Assembly (NCBI GenBank): GCA_973895155.1
Contig: OZ316894.1
Coordinates: 8,556,001 to 8,620,000, forward strand
Reading direction: 5' to 3'
DNA length: 64,000 nt
Origin: Marsupella aquatica
Taxonomy: Eukaryota; Marchantiophyta
Below the pieces are notes generated by a model. That model had not been told where the DNA came from. It saw nothing but the letters and a program-made list of their open reading frames with translations, and ran no database searches. Of this stretch, positions 1 to 11,800 are shown one piece after another. Position numbers and translations under genes: made by a program. Numbering within the stretch: position 1 is the first letter of the stretch; the number at the start of each line of letters is the position of its first letter.

Positions 1-69
1 TAATAATTCCCCCATACTTGGTGCCCCACTGAGTTTGCCACTTAATTTTTTCATAACTGACCAGACAGG

Positions 70-1145
70 TTGTTTAGGCAGCTCGCTAGGATGACAACAT
101 ATTTGGTTTTCAATCTTGTGGAGCTTGTCCCCCCACACCCAGTGTTTCATAACAATTCGTATGTTGAGCAAGCACCAATAGTTCGCCAGTTGGCTATTTG
201 CCTAGACATGCTTAGGCATGATCGATGGGAATGGAACATGCCTGAACCACATGATTCCTAGAGGGGGGTCAGCAATTATGGCAGACTAATTAATTTGAGC
301 TCTGGAAAGTGTGCTAATTAAAAGGTTATATACAATGGCCTACATCACAAGAATGTGTTGCATTGAGCAAGGAGTTTGCTCCTTGTGGATTCCCTGGTTG
401 TGTCAGGCTTATAGATGGAATTTTGCTTCATTTGCCCATGGGGAATGCTACTATGACAGGAAGAGCACATACCCAGTTAAATGTACAGGTGGACTTTGAT
501 AATAGGAGGCGAATAATTTATATGTTCTCAAGTGATACAATGCAGCCATACTGTTATTTCCAGCTTTTTCAAATCTTGCACTCTGGTTGCTTTTCATTAC
601 ATGTTTGCCTTTCCATTTGTTTCAGGAATGCCTGGCTCATGCTCAAACTTGACGAGCTGCTTAAGGAAATCATATATCTGGAAGTTTCGCACACATGTAA
701 ACAGTAACAACCTGTTTGATGATGGTCAGTACATATTGGGTGACAGCGGGTACCAGGCTACACCTCATGTTTTTTGTGCTTCAAGAGAGCGAACATGCAT
801 GGTACATGATACGGAGTGGCCAATTGTCGTGTTACCAATGAGCATTGCATTGATGTCCTCAAATCAAGGTGGCATTCTTTGAAAGAGGTAAGAACCCAGC
901 TGAACAAGAATACAGACAATGTCTGGCTGGTTACATGGGTTACTCTATGTGGGAAGTTACATAATTATGTTATTTCTCAGAATGATGAATGGACAGAAGA
1001 AGATGTGGCTCTAGGTTTACCAGATGTCCAAGGAGACAAAGATGTTTGGGGACAACGTGGTCTGGAAGGGTTTCTAGAGGGCATTGTGGTCACAGGTAAT
1101 GCCTTGCTTGTGAGAATCATGGATCATGCCCTCACATTCAATTAA
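70..1145 (+). pseudogene. PIF/Harbinger (HARBI1-like) transposase pseudogene
   Basis: The conceptual product is a DDE_Tnp_4 nuclease of PIF/Harbinger elements. A helical N-terminal part (about 70-261, containing RQLAICLDML) is followed by a broken stretch and then the catalytic core. GFPGCVRLIDG carries the first Asp (414-416), ILGDSGYQ carries the second (742-744), and NEHCIDVLKSRW carries the Glu (840-842). A likely 94-bp GT-AG intron (532-625) joins IIYMFS to MPGSCSN in frame. The core is interrupted by a frame change near 800-830, between the second Asp and the Glu, and the N-terminal part is in other frames. The family normally needs an additional Myb-like protein for transposition, and none is visible. 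I infer a dead copy whose catalytic residues survive. Confidence 0.85.
532..625 (+). other. Probable intron in the Harbinger transposase relic
   Basis: The stretch starts GTGATA and ends TTTCAG. Removing it joins two family-conserved segments in one frame, which supports a genuine intron rather than a random insertion. Confidence 0.55.
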
Positions 1146-4100
1146 CGACCTAGATGCTTTGTATACTCACCTGAGCAGTGACATGATGGTACTTGTAGTG
1201 AACCGCACACTTGATTGAGTGCTTCACTCTGGTCATTATTTTGGTTGACAATTTGACCACCCATCCACCACTTCTCTTCGAAGTGCAATCGATGCCAAAA
1301 CCTAGTAGAAAAGAGAAGAATTCATGTTGTTACATTCACATTAGCGAGCATTGAGTCAGGCATTGATTTGGGCATTCTGAAATGGAGAAACCGAGATCCC
1401 CATTGTGGCTGATTGACAACAATGACTTTGTCACTGATAATTTCTTCTTGGGTGTTAGGAATCACCCAAGCTGGCCAAAAACAGTTCGCAAGCCATTAAT
1501 TCCAACAGTATTTTGGAGGTGTGAAGGGATTTCAGGAGACATGGCCATCGACACAAGTGCTGCTCATCGCCTGGGCTCTCAGTCTTAACTAATACGTGGA
1601 GGACGTGCGAATGCTCGAAGGGTAGTTTTAATTCATTTTGAACTAATAATTATAATTATTACCGGTAATAAGGGAACTTTTATTGGTAAAATGGAAATAA
1701 CAAGGGGTAAACATGAAAAGGGCCCGATCGCAGGGGGTCCACTTCTTTTACATGGAGTGAGGGCCCAGGGTGCTCATCAAGTGGGATAATTTCTTCGCAT
1801 TCGCAGAGGAAATATTGCTGCAAGACGAGAGTGACAAAGAATGCAACATCGCAAGTACGATCACTTCCTTGATGTCAACAATTTCTCAGGAGACAGGTGG
1901 CTATCAGGGACTGTGGTAACATTCATAGCCATTCTTCCTAAATGATATTGGGCACCCTAAATGATAATGTGGCACACCCACTTTTGTACAAAAAATTCAC
2001 TTGGGCAGCCCCAGGCAGACTAATGAAACCAATCGTAACAAGGGTCTTTCTTTTACTTGTTTTTGTTTCTAATGGTTCTCCCCTTGGCCTTTTTGGATTG
2101 GGGGCAGAAAATCCACTTGTTGTCCCACGTTCCTTCCTTGCTCTTTTCCCTTCCATAACGACTGAATAAATCCTGAAACAAGGCACTCCATACACATCGG
2201 CACCCCTCATTTAACATCAAGCCCTCCACCTCAATTAGACTGTGTGCAAATAGTGACAACAGTGCAGAAAAACATCAAGAGAAACATTAGAAAAAACTAA
2301 CCTCAATCCCTGCACATCGACAGCTTCCCAAAGATAGCGCTACCTCCAAGAACAGCAACCCAATCTGAGTGGCGGCAACATGTACCAAAGAAATGAAGCC
2401 CTAAAGGATGTCAAGGCCTAGGCTTTGTCCAACTCACAGGAATATGGAATCCCAGGCTCCCGCCCAGGCTTCGTCCAACTCACACAAAAATGATTGGGGT
2501 AATGGCATTCCAGGCTCCCCCCAGGCTTTGTCCGACTCACGTCTAGGCTTCAATTCTTTCCCCCAATGTGCCCCCGCCCTTGTCAAAAAATCATTCAAAT
2601 GGTTTCCCCCCAGGTTCCCCAATACAAACCTAAAACCCTCCCAAAACCCTTGTACCCTAAACCCTTCAACACCTCGGATTTTGGGGCCCAAAAAATGGTA
2701 CACTAGCTTCTAATGTCTCTAAGCTTGGCCTAAACACGTGTTCCAGTCGGCGTTCCAATGATATGAAGCCACATGGACCAATGATATTGTGACATGTGGC
2801 ACACTGTATTATGTCCCTCTTGAAACAAATGTGTGTTGCATTAATTTGGGCATAGTTATAAAGGGGTAGCTGCATAAAAATGTCTCTTGTTTTTTAACTC
2901 TATTATAAAAATTAATCTGGAATTGGATTTATCGCACCCTTCCCGTTTGGCCCATTATTAATAACACTAGGGTCCTGGATCTACATAGTGCTAAGTGTGC
3001 CTTGGCAATCCGACAGATGTAGTGGAAGGGGGGAAACATTTGCTCTCTCACCATAGAGTGCATGCATTCTCTCAAAGTGTGGAAAATCTTGTCAAGCTTG
3101 TCCTCCAGCGTAAAAGTTACCTGCCCAAAGCTTTGGCAGTGTTAGACCAGGTCCAAAATCCTGTTTCATAGCCAAAGACTCATTATATTTCTTCACATAA
3201 CATGCAAACTTTGTACCCGGCCAGGGTGTCTCTTGTGCTGACAAATTTAGGGAAGCGTTGGCTATGCAGCGCCACCAACAACATTCAAAAAACCATTTTC
3301 TTGAGAGGATGCCTTGTATCCACAGGCAGCCTAAGAGGATCCATTCAACATTGCAAAGTTGTTGGGATCTTCAAGCTAGTTGACGATCTTACTCAAGTGA
3401 TCTGCTGTGAGCTTGGGATTGACATTGGGTGCTGAAACATGGTGATTATTCGAGGCCACCATGTTTGCTTGAATTTATGTCGCTGTGAATCAGGCACTAC
3501 CACTACTGTGGAGAGCTCCAAACAATTCTGAGGATGTAAGACGCACCCTTATCAAATTAGCCATCCGTCCTCTTCTACTCTCGCACTTCAACATGGAAAA
3601 TTAGGACTGGTATGTCACAAGTGTTCTGAGAGGGAAGCTTGAATTTTGGAAAATCTCTTCCCCTGGGGAATCAAATAGTATAAAATTTGAAAAAATGAAT
3701 TTAATTAAAAAAATTGTACCCTTTACCCTGTGCGTGCCCTCAGATTATGAAATCGAGTATGAAATAACAAAACATATGTGCAAACGTCCGATGAGTATTT
3801 TAAATCATTTTTGGAATTAATATTATAATAGGGTTGGAACAGAGTGTGACACCATACATATGTTGCCTTTGTTAGAACTTTGATATGTAATCCTAGAATA
3901 AAATTAGATGTCTATTGAGGTTTATGTGCTAAAGCCCCAAAGGCTTGCACGCTTTGCCAAATAATATATGGCGATACGTTTAATGAGTATATTTGCCTAC
4001 TGAATGGCACATGAAATATTAATATGCATGCATTATAAAATCTCTTTGTAAACAATTTTTTTATAACAAATGAATCATATTTTCAATCCTTAAATATGAA

Positions 4101-6145
4101 AGATTAATATGATAACCTAGGGGTCTTTTATATAGGACTGAAATTTTGTTTTAGAACAAACAAGATAAATTTTAATGTCCTGCCAAAATGTAACAAGGGG
4201 TACCTGGGGGCTTTGGTCACAGGTACATCTCATTACATTTCCCTTAGTGAGGGGCCAGGGACCCTTTATTATACTACTTTTGACAATTTTTTAAATACCA
4301 GCTTGTTGAATATAAAAAATAATATTTTTACCAAAATTGGATTTTTAAATTCCTTTAGTATAAGTGTTTGATTATGATTATTAGCCTGAGAAGATTAATA
4401 AAAACTTTTATTTGTTCACACCCTATTCTAATAATATAACGAGTGATTCCCAAGGGAGCTCTACATTAAACAAAAGAAACAAGGCTCTGTGTAGACCAAA
4501 GTTAGGGCAAGGGTTCAAACGTAAAGTGAGTGAAAATTCCTTAACCCATGCCAAACCCACAACCATGGAGTCTTACGGCCCGCGTCAAACTTTGCACCCC
4601 TTCTTTCTGTATGCTCAAAAAGCCGGTCACGGCCTTGGTTTTGGGTACACTTTTTGCCGGGCACGTGCCCAAAACTACAATGGGAAAAACCACTAAGGGC
4701 ATTAAGATTATAATTTTAAGTCCTGTTCATAAGGCATTGTGGGCCATGATGCCCCCAAAAACAATAGTATGAGGAAAGTTTTGAGCTGTTATTGCCCATA
4801 ATGCCCTTGTAAGTGCATTAATATAGTGAGGGTGGCTTTACAAAGACAGTGGGGGCACTTGTGAACTTTTTCACCAAAAAAGTAAATTGTCACTCTGTAT
4901 TCTAAAGATAGACTCCATATTATTGTTGTTTTGAAATGAACTTCAGTACATGCAAATCCCTTGAATGAAGGAGCCAAGTTTGCAAATGTTTGGACCACCA
5001 TTGGAGTTGGTCTAAACTTCTAGACAAAATAAACACTCCACTTACTTGGGTCCTGTCCAATGCTTGCCATGTAGGATCAATACTAAATACGAGACCTGAC
5101 TGGGCCCTCAAGTTATTGTGAAGCCAACTGCAGCAGTTTCACTCTATATATGGTCTAAATTAAATCTTGGAGGGAAAGAAAAGAAGACAATGTGCCCCAA
5201 TGTCTTGTTAAACTACCCCTACAACCAACTTGCATGTAGCAGCCCTTATTTTACCTGCCCTTAGCAATCACAAAATGATCAGCAAAATAGATTGCAATTG
5301 ACAGGAGTATTTGTCGCCTGCAACCACATGTGACTATTTTGCTTTTGTCTTTTTGAGAAATCAAAGGTCAGGACCTTGAAAAGAGTAAAGTTTCCAGCCC
5401 TTGCCCTTAGAAGTCCACATCTTGTACTGTCAGGCCTGGCAAAGGAGGGGGTCAGGCTTCCATCTCTTGCAAGCTTACATCTGTCATGTGCCAGGTTGAA
5501 AGGCCGGAAAACATAAGGCGGCTCACTTGTGAGTTGGCTTTCAAACTGCCACTGTTTCCAAAGCAAAACCTAGAGCTCCAAATTACCAAATAGACAATAA
5601 TGTTGAAAGAAAGTTTCAAAGTGTATATTCTGTTCTCCCCAAACCTGGTGGTCAGTGGCAGTTGAAATGCCTAAGGAATTTTCTCATTTTCCTATCTTTA
5701 GTAAAAGTAGACTGGAAGCTTCACAATGCCCCCAATCCAAATCTGGCGTGTACCGTAAGAGCACCTAAAATATCAAAGAGAAGGTATTAGATAAGATTCC
5801 ATGGTTTCACATGACAAAGAAAAAGGGCTAGGGACAAATATATATTATTCCAGTGCCAAAGGACAAAAACGCCAAATCAAATTCAATCTAATTTTGAGCA
5901 ACCCAATCGAAGAAGGGAATGGGGAAAACGAAACACTGGTCAACTTTAGATCCGGATGATGTGCATGGGGTTTGGTATCAGCCAGTTTGGTAGCTCGCCC
6001 TGCCCCGGCATAATCATAGATGACATAATGAATCTATCTACAGTGAAAGATTGGACTACTCCTCTCCGTCAGCCACGTCGCTTTGCCCTCCTCACTCTCC
6101 TTTTGCTGTACCCCTTTTGTACACATTCCGTTCCCACCGTCGAAC
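1146..6145. other. Gene-free stretch
   Basis: Nothing recognisable as a gene was found; open frames are short and mutually overlapping. Contents: three imperfect copies of a CAGGCTTTGTCCAACTCAC motif at 2409-2545, an imperfect hairpin at 4191-4277, and a MITE end at 4829-4858. Composition is AT-rich around 3650-4420. Confidence 0.5.
4829..4858 (+). repeat. Isolated MITE terminus (CTTTACAAGAC family)
   Basis: GGGTGGCTTTACAAAGACAG followed by GGGGGC closely matches the left terminus of the MITE at 26493 and the units at 60439. No opposite end is obvious nearby, so this is a fragment of the family. Confidence 0.55.
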
Positions 6146-6153
6146 TATTTATA
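6146..6153 (+). promoter_or_regulatory. Probable TATA box of the TMEM205-like gene
   Basis: TATTTATA lies about 280 bp upstream of the ATG at 6429. The position would give a 5' UTR of roughly 250 bp. No transcription start evidence is available. Confidence 0.45.
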
Positions 6154-6223
6154 CCCAGAGCAGAGTAGAAGAGTCGCTTGGAGTGGTACAGAACTCTTAG
6201 TCGATTGGAGAGGTGGAGAAATT

Positions 6224-6320
6224 TTGGTCTTCCTGGGTTTTTTCCTTGTTTACTCCCCTTTGGTGGGTCCTGTGCCTTTGGGATCCTTTCTACCGGTTTG
6301 GCGTTTGGGCAGTGTGATAT
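6224..6320 (+). repeat. Dispersed repeat A, copy 1 (in the 5' UTR/promoter)
   Basis: About 100 bp from GGTCTTCCTGG to GCAGTGTGATAT resembles 30311-30417 on the same strand. It sits between the TATA-like box and the ATG of the TMEM205-like gene, so repeat-derived sequence probably forms part of that leader. Confidence 0.6.
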
Positions 6321-6428
6321 AGTGGTGGAGAATTTTGAACCCCAATTTAACACCGACACTGCACGGATAGAGTGTGAAGTCGAGCTGAATCGAGTCGAGG
6401 TATCGACCATTCCATCGTCTGGATCACG

Positions 6429-8721
6429 ATGGGGGCTTCCTCTGTGAGCAGTGGAGTGGTGGTTTCTCTGGTAGTCTTGGCGGTGGGATTGGTTGTGTAT
6501 CCGGACCCTGTGGCTGATTACGTGAAAGCACAGCAGCAGGATGCGAAGAACTCTTTCTGGACCGTTGCAAACCTGCTGCGAATCGTGCACGTGACGGGCT
6601 TTGCTACCACCTTTGGCATGCAGTTGTGGGTGAGCTTCGTCGGTGGTGTCATCATGTTCAAGTGAGTGCATCGCTTTGTGCATTGGAACGGTCAGTCCAG
6701 TTCTAGCAATCACTTCCTCAATCCTTCATACTTTGTTTTTCCTCCTGCAATTCTTCTTTGTGCTTCAGAAGTTGTTTCGTTTCCAGTTTTATCAATGGTG
6801 TTAATTTCACAATACTCTTTCTCTAATGAATTTCTGAAACTGCTGTGATGCTGTATAATTCAAATCAGCCTTCTATCTCCCTCATATCCGTCAATCAATT
6901 GTTAATCCCCCCCAGCATAAAACCCCAATAGTTACTTATGAGCGTCTAATCCTCTTCTATTACTGGGTTCTTGCCTCTTTTACTCAGTTCTTGTCTCTCA
7001 TGAACAATTTGAAAAGAAATGTTTGTGTGTGTCGTCCGAGTTGTGCCTGTCGATTTAGTTGCTTTAGGAAACAAGACAGGTTGTGGTACTTTTATCTCAT
7101 CAGTAGGTTTCGCCTGTTTTTAATTATCCCACAATGGCCCCTATTGAAGGAACACGACGAGAGTTTTGCTGCGGCAGAAAGTTCAATCCTTTCTGAAAAC
7201 CTGTGAAAAAGCTCTGGTGGAATAAATTCAGATTTCACACGGCGTGGAATACTTAGCTCTCTCAGTAGCAGTACTTCCCAAGTGAAAAGCCACAAATTTT
7301 GTTGGAAGAGCTGCACTCGCAATTGGAGTTTGCCCTCTGAGTTTGCCCTCTGGGCCGTGGAGAGAAATCAGATTGTGACCTTATGTGAAGTAGGGAAGCT
7401 GTGTTGAGCCTGTGAAGTTTCAGAAACTGAATATTCTTTCATGTGACTGGTTTTCGTTATGGTAAACTAAAGGAGTTGATCCGTGATATTCATTGTTAAC
7501 ATGATCGCGAAGGGAAGTAAACATGACTGATAGGCATGCTGGTTTTCTCTCGTGCTGAACTTTAGCCTCTTCCTTGGGAGAGGAAAATTTTGTTGTTGCC
7601 AGTTTGACCACTTGATCAATGCCTCTTTCAATATAAAGCCTTCGGTAATACCGTCCAGTGTTTTCGGCCTATTCACCCATTCCTGACGTCTGCAAAGCTT
7701 AATATTGAAGAAGAAACCCCTCTCAAATTTGCATGAAGCACTTGACAGCAGATTATGTAGAGCGGGAAGGTATGCTGGCGTGGTGGTTGTACAAAGCCAA
7801 ACAAGTAGAATGAGGGTTTTCTATCAGACCTTCCTCTGGGTTTCATGTAGTTTTCTGACGAGAACCACAGCAAAGAGTGACAAGGATTTAACGTGTTATC
7901 TCTTTCATTAACGTTTGTATCAAATGACGATGGTGGCTGACAGCAAGTTTTTAGTTGGTTTGCCCAGATATCTTTTGACGTCGTTAAGCACTAGAGAATG
8001 TCAGCGAGTTGTGCTTGTTCATGTGGCATGGCAGCTACTTTTACCGTGAGCAACATTTAGAGATGGTGTATTACTGTTGTTGTGCAGACACCTACCAAGA
8101 CACCAGTTCGGTAACCTGCAATCGCATATGTTTCCCGTTTACTTCAAGCTGGCTGCAGTGTCTTTGGCTAGTAACATATCAATACTATCCGTACTGCGTC
8201 CAGTGGCAACCTCTACGCTGTGGGAGACGCTCCAAATTGGGGCCCTTGGGTTATCATTGTTGTTTACTCTTACCAACTTTCTGGTTCTGGAGCCTCTAAC
8301 TACAAAGGTAAACATTTGCTCCTGTCACTAAATGCTGCTTGATATGTAATGTTAATGACATTTATTTGGTGAACGCAAAAATATTTTGTTAGATTCCTGA
8401 TTATTCTTTGCTTTGCTAAATTCACTTTCACTTGTATGTTCATGAGACAATGATCTCTCGATGACCTCCACTGCTGAACTCATCCTGATTTTCTCAAATT
8501 TTCAGCTGATGCGGGAAAGGCATAAAGCTGAAAAAGAGGATGGTATTTCGACGGAGCCAGGTGTGAATAGGAAGAAGGAAATTGAGAAAGCAGGTCCCAA
8601 GTTGAGGGCCATTAACAAGAAGTTTGGTGCACTTCATGGGATCTCGTCTCTCATCAACTTGTTTGCTTTTTGGGGTTTACTTGTACATGTTGCCTACCTT
8701 GCAAGTAGGCTTTCTCTGTAA
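6429..8721 (+). CDS. TMEM205-like (DUF4149) membrane protein, three coding exons
   Basis: Coding exons 6429-6661, 8088-8307 and 8506-8721 have GT-AG borders (GTGAGT...TGTGCAG; GTAAAC...TTTTCAG) and join in frame to 222 residues. Exon 1 encodes an N-terminal hydrophobic helix (residues 5-27) and a second membrane segment rich in Gly and aromatic residues. Exon 2 opens with HLPRHQFGNLQSHMFPVYF, the conserved TMEM205/DUF4149 signature, followed by two hydrophobic segments. Exon 3 holds a charged loop (MRERHKAEKEDG), then LRAINKKFGALHGISSLINL and a C-terminal helix. Animal TMEM205 is linked to secretory traffic and cisplatin resistance. Plant homologues are often fused to a LEA domain; here the domain stands alone. 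The role is unknown. The first intron is long (1426 bp) and holds no second gene. Confidence 0.88.
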
Positions 8722-9836
8722 TCTGGAGCTTCACTCAGCTAAGCAAATTACACTGGCTTTTTTTGCGACCGACTCTTAGAGTGACATGGTGCCTCGGCAG
8801 GAAAGTATGTCCCCTCCTCGCGTGGAAACATTCATTAAGAAATATTCAATAGGAAACATTGATTAAGACTGCGCTCATTTTCCATGCAATGTTGTAACCG
8901 AATTCATTTACCTGTCATGCATAGGAATGACAGTTAAACCTGTCAGTTGTGATAAGTGACCAATTATTTATACGATTAGACATGCTCTCTGTCCTATGGG
9001 CATAGTGGTCAAGAGGTCGACCTCATTCTCAACTGTAAGCTGAAAGATGGGATAATATTCAACATTTGAGGGTTTAGTTTGCAGTTCTGAAGTGGTATAC
9101 ATGACTCTCAGTGGGCACATCATTGTTGGGTGGAGATCAACACTACACTTTCCAATCCCAGAGTGTCTGTTACTAACCTCAAACTCTAATTAGAGTTAAG
9201 ACCATTCACAGTCGATGAAGTCGATGTGAAAGAGTGCTAAGGCTCACAGATGATACACACGTTATTATTAGAAGAGAGAGTTGTAGGTAACAGTTATCTG
9301 GAGTCTTACGGGACAAGGCTGCTTGGATGGTTCAAAGGGATGAGGCTGAGTGGGTTAAGTGGTGATCATTTTATTCGCTTATGTCTGTTGTTGTCCCATG
9401 AGATAAGGAGAGTTCGAAAGGGGAATTCTAGAATGAAAGATCCATCGTTTGAGGAGCTTCTCAAATTCTCATCAAAATCCTAAACTGCGAAGACGAGCCC
9501 ATGCCTGTGTCAACTATGGAAATTAAAATTAAGGTGCGAGTCGGTCTCAGATACCGAGCCCAAGTTATCCAAACCCACAAGGCCCCCACGGTTTCTCAGC
9601 TCATCATCAGTCAAGAGTGAAGAATTACGGACAGCACGGAAGTGAAGTGTGACTTTTGGTTTGCAGGATGAAGCGAAATTCAGGGCGCATAAATTGGAGA
9701 GGTTTCAGCTCCGCTAGTATTGCTCAACTTTGCAATATTCCCCTGCATTCAGATGCATATCGTAGTGAAGATGGTTTGAAGAGAGACTTTCTCGCGGCCA
9801 CAAACGTTGAAATGTCTTATAAAATTCATCAAATTT
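8722..9836. other. Gene-free stretch downstream of the TMEM205-like gene
   Basis: Probable 3' UTR followed by unremarkable intergenic DNA. A 77-codon frame at 9250-9483 matches no family I know, and I see no splice partners for it. Confidence 0.4.
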
Positions 9837-9837
9837 A

Positions 9838-10610
9838 TCGGCCTAGTGGCACATAATTTAAGGATATCCACAACGTCCCGACTTTTCCAAGTCAGATTTA
9901 TATCTCAAAGGTCTTTCGAATTCATTCGAGGATGATCGGAACAAGAATTTGCTCTTGGAGAGAATATCTGAACGGACCACCAGTTTCAGATATTCAGTCA
10001 GAGAACGAGATCGGATTTCTGGCTATATTTAATACTTGACACCGTCTAACATGATCAGATCTAACCTTTGGAGTCAATCCATAATCACGGACCCAGCAGA
10101 TCGCATATATCATATATTTAGAGGATACCTACGGCGTGTGGCTTTTCCATTCAAATCTATCTCAAGGGCTTGCTGAGAATATCTGAAAGGACAACCATTT
10201 TCAGAAATTTCAGCCATAGAACGAGATCGAATTCCTGGTTATAATTTAATACTTGACACAGTCTAACAGAATCAGACCTCATCTTTGGAATCAATCCTCA
10301 AGCACAGATCGCATAGATCGTAGAAAGTAAATCAAACTTTCGGGCCTGGTGGCACATGATTTATTGATATCCACAACGTCTGACTTTTCCATTAAGATTT
10401 ACATCTCAAAGTACTTTTAATTTCATTCCAAATGATCACAACAAGAATTTTCTCCTGCAGAGAATACCAGAAGCGACAACCAATTTCAGAAATTTCACTC
10501 TTAGAACGAGAATTTATTTCTGCCTTTATTAAATACTTGACACATAACAGTATAAGGTGTCTGTGGAATCAATCCATAGTCCCGGACCCAGCAGATCGCA
10601 GGCAAACTCG
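9838..10610 (+). repeat. Diverged tandem triplication, unit about 250 bp
   Basis: Three head-to-tail copies are anchored at 9862 (GGATATCCACAACG), 10123 (GGATACCTACGG) and 10366 (TGATATCCACAACG), with periods of about 261 and 243 bp. Shared blocks include CAGAGAACGAGATCG/ATAGAACGAGATCG, ATTTAATACTTGACAC and GGACCCAGCAGATCGCA. No coding potential is seen. Confidence 0.75.
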
Positions 10611-11212
10611 GACCCGGCTACACACACTGATCCAAGCACGATGCTACCTCTCACCACCCAGGGTGAAAAGTGAATCTCGAATACAGAGACCATCGCATGA
10701 AATTCAAGGGTTGGTTAGCTCGACAACAAAGGAATCAACCTCATTAAAATAAACCTTAGGGTAGGAAGCATTTACATGGAACGTGACCGCGCCCCTAACA
10801 CAAGACTCATGTGTTATCCTTTGCTACGCTGAGAACCATAATAAGCATGTTCCCCCACATTTCACGCGATATTAAAATTTCCATGCGGATATCATGTTTG
10901 TAGAGGAAGTCTTGGATGACTCGCTCTCCGTTAAAAGTATGACAAAGCCAAACCTTTCTCGTTGGGATCAAATTTGAAGGGTTTCCAGAATATTCCAGAC
11001 TTACAATCTCCTCAAAGCCCTAATTGGTGAGATCCTGCCATGTGGCAGCATCTCATGCAAGGTAAACCCTAACATGCAAATGCCGGAACCCACAGTGCCT
11101 CTGCTCAAACCGACCTGCCCAACCTGCTTGCCGCGGCTTCCGGGGAACAATTGGGTTGGACCCAAGAAATGCCCCTTCCCACACAGATCCTTTGTCCAGA
11201 TAGTATGTAAAT

Positions 11213-11800
11213 TCGGTGGAGAAGAAAGGTTACCGGTGTGGAACCATTTTTGGAGGTATTTGCCATTTCCATAATCTCCTGCTCAGAAAGTCATGATAGC
11301 TAACTTTAATTTGGATTGTAATTTGGTACTGTAAGCATGGTCTAGGTTGGGGTATCTAAGCATGGTCTAGGTTGGGGTACGTTCTACTTAGAACTGTTAC
11401 TAGAAGGCTCAGAGGAGCTTTATTAACTTTTTTTCACTTTCTCCCAGGGTCCTCATTTCTTTTCTTCCGACCGATCCCGTGCAAAGAAGTTAGGGGTTTT
11501 TTTAATTCAATTGGGCGGAATACTTAAAACAAATTGTAGGAGATAAATATGGGCATTCTAATCCAATTTTGATAATTATAAAAATTATAGGGGTTTTTTA
11601 TTCAAAATTTTGGAATATTCCATAAAGTTCAATAGGGGTTAAAAATAGTGAAAATATACATTTTTGAAAGGTTCTAAAGTGTTTATTACTTGAAAACTTT
11701 GTACATGATATGGGACCCCCCGAGCACTTTCTGGTCACACTTTACTTTACAGCCTCGTAACCTTGTGCCCAGAAGTGTCATTATCAGTCGCAGAACTCGA
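11213..11800 (+). repeat. Dispersed repeat B, copy 1
   Basis: Shares ordered blocks with 20826-21075: AAAGGTTACC, TATTTCCATAATCT/ATTTCCATAATCT, AGAAAGTCATGAT/GAAAGTCATGGT, TGGTCACA and CTTGTGCCCAGA/CTCTGCCCAGA. A 25-bp exact-like tandem duplication (TAAGCATGGTCTAGGTTGGG core) lies inside at 11332-11381. Element type is unknown. Confidence 0.6.

Noticed and set aside
2636-2680. Interstitial telomere-like CCCTAAA motifs
   Set aside because: Only single CCCTAAACCC-like occurrences, no array.
6069-6713. 214-codon - strand frame over the TMEM205-like first exon
   Set aside because: It is antisense to a convincing conserved exon, has low-complexity Arg/His/Ser-rich composition and shows no known domain.
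8990-9030. A-box-like TAGTGGTCAAGAGGTCG suggesting a tRNA-Ser-derived SINE
   Set aside because: No B box at suitable distance.
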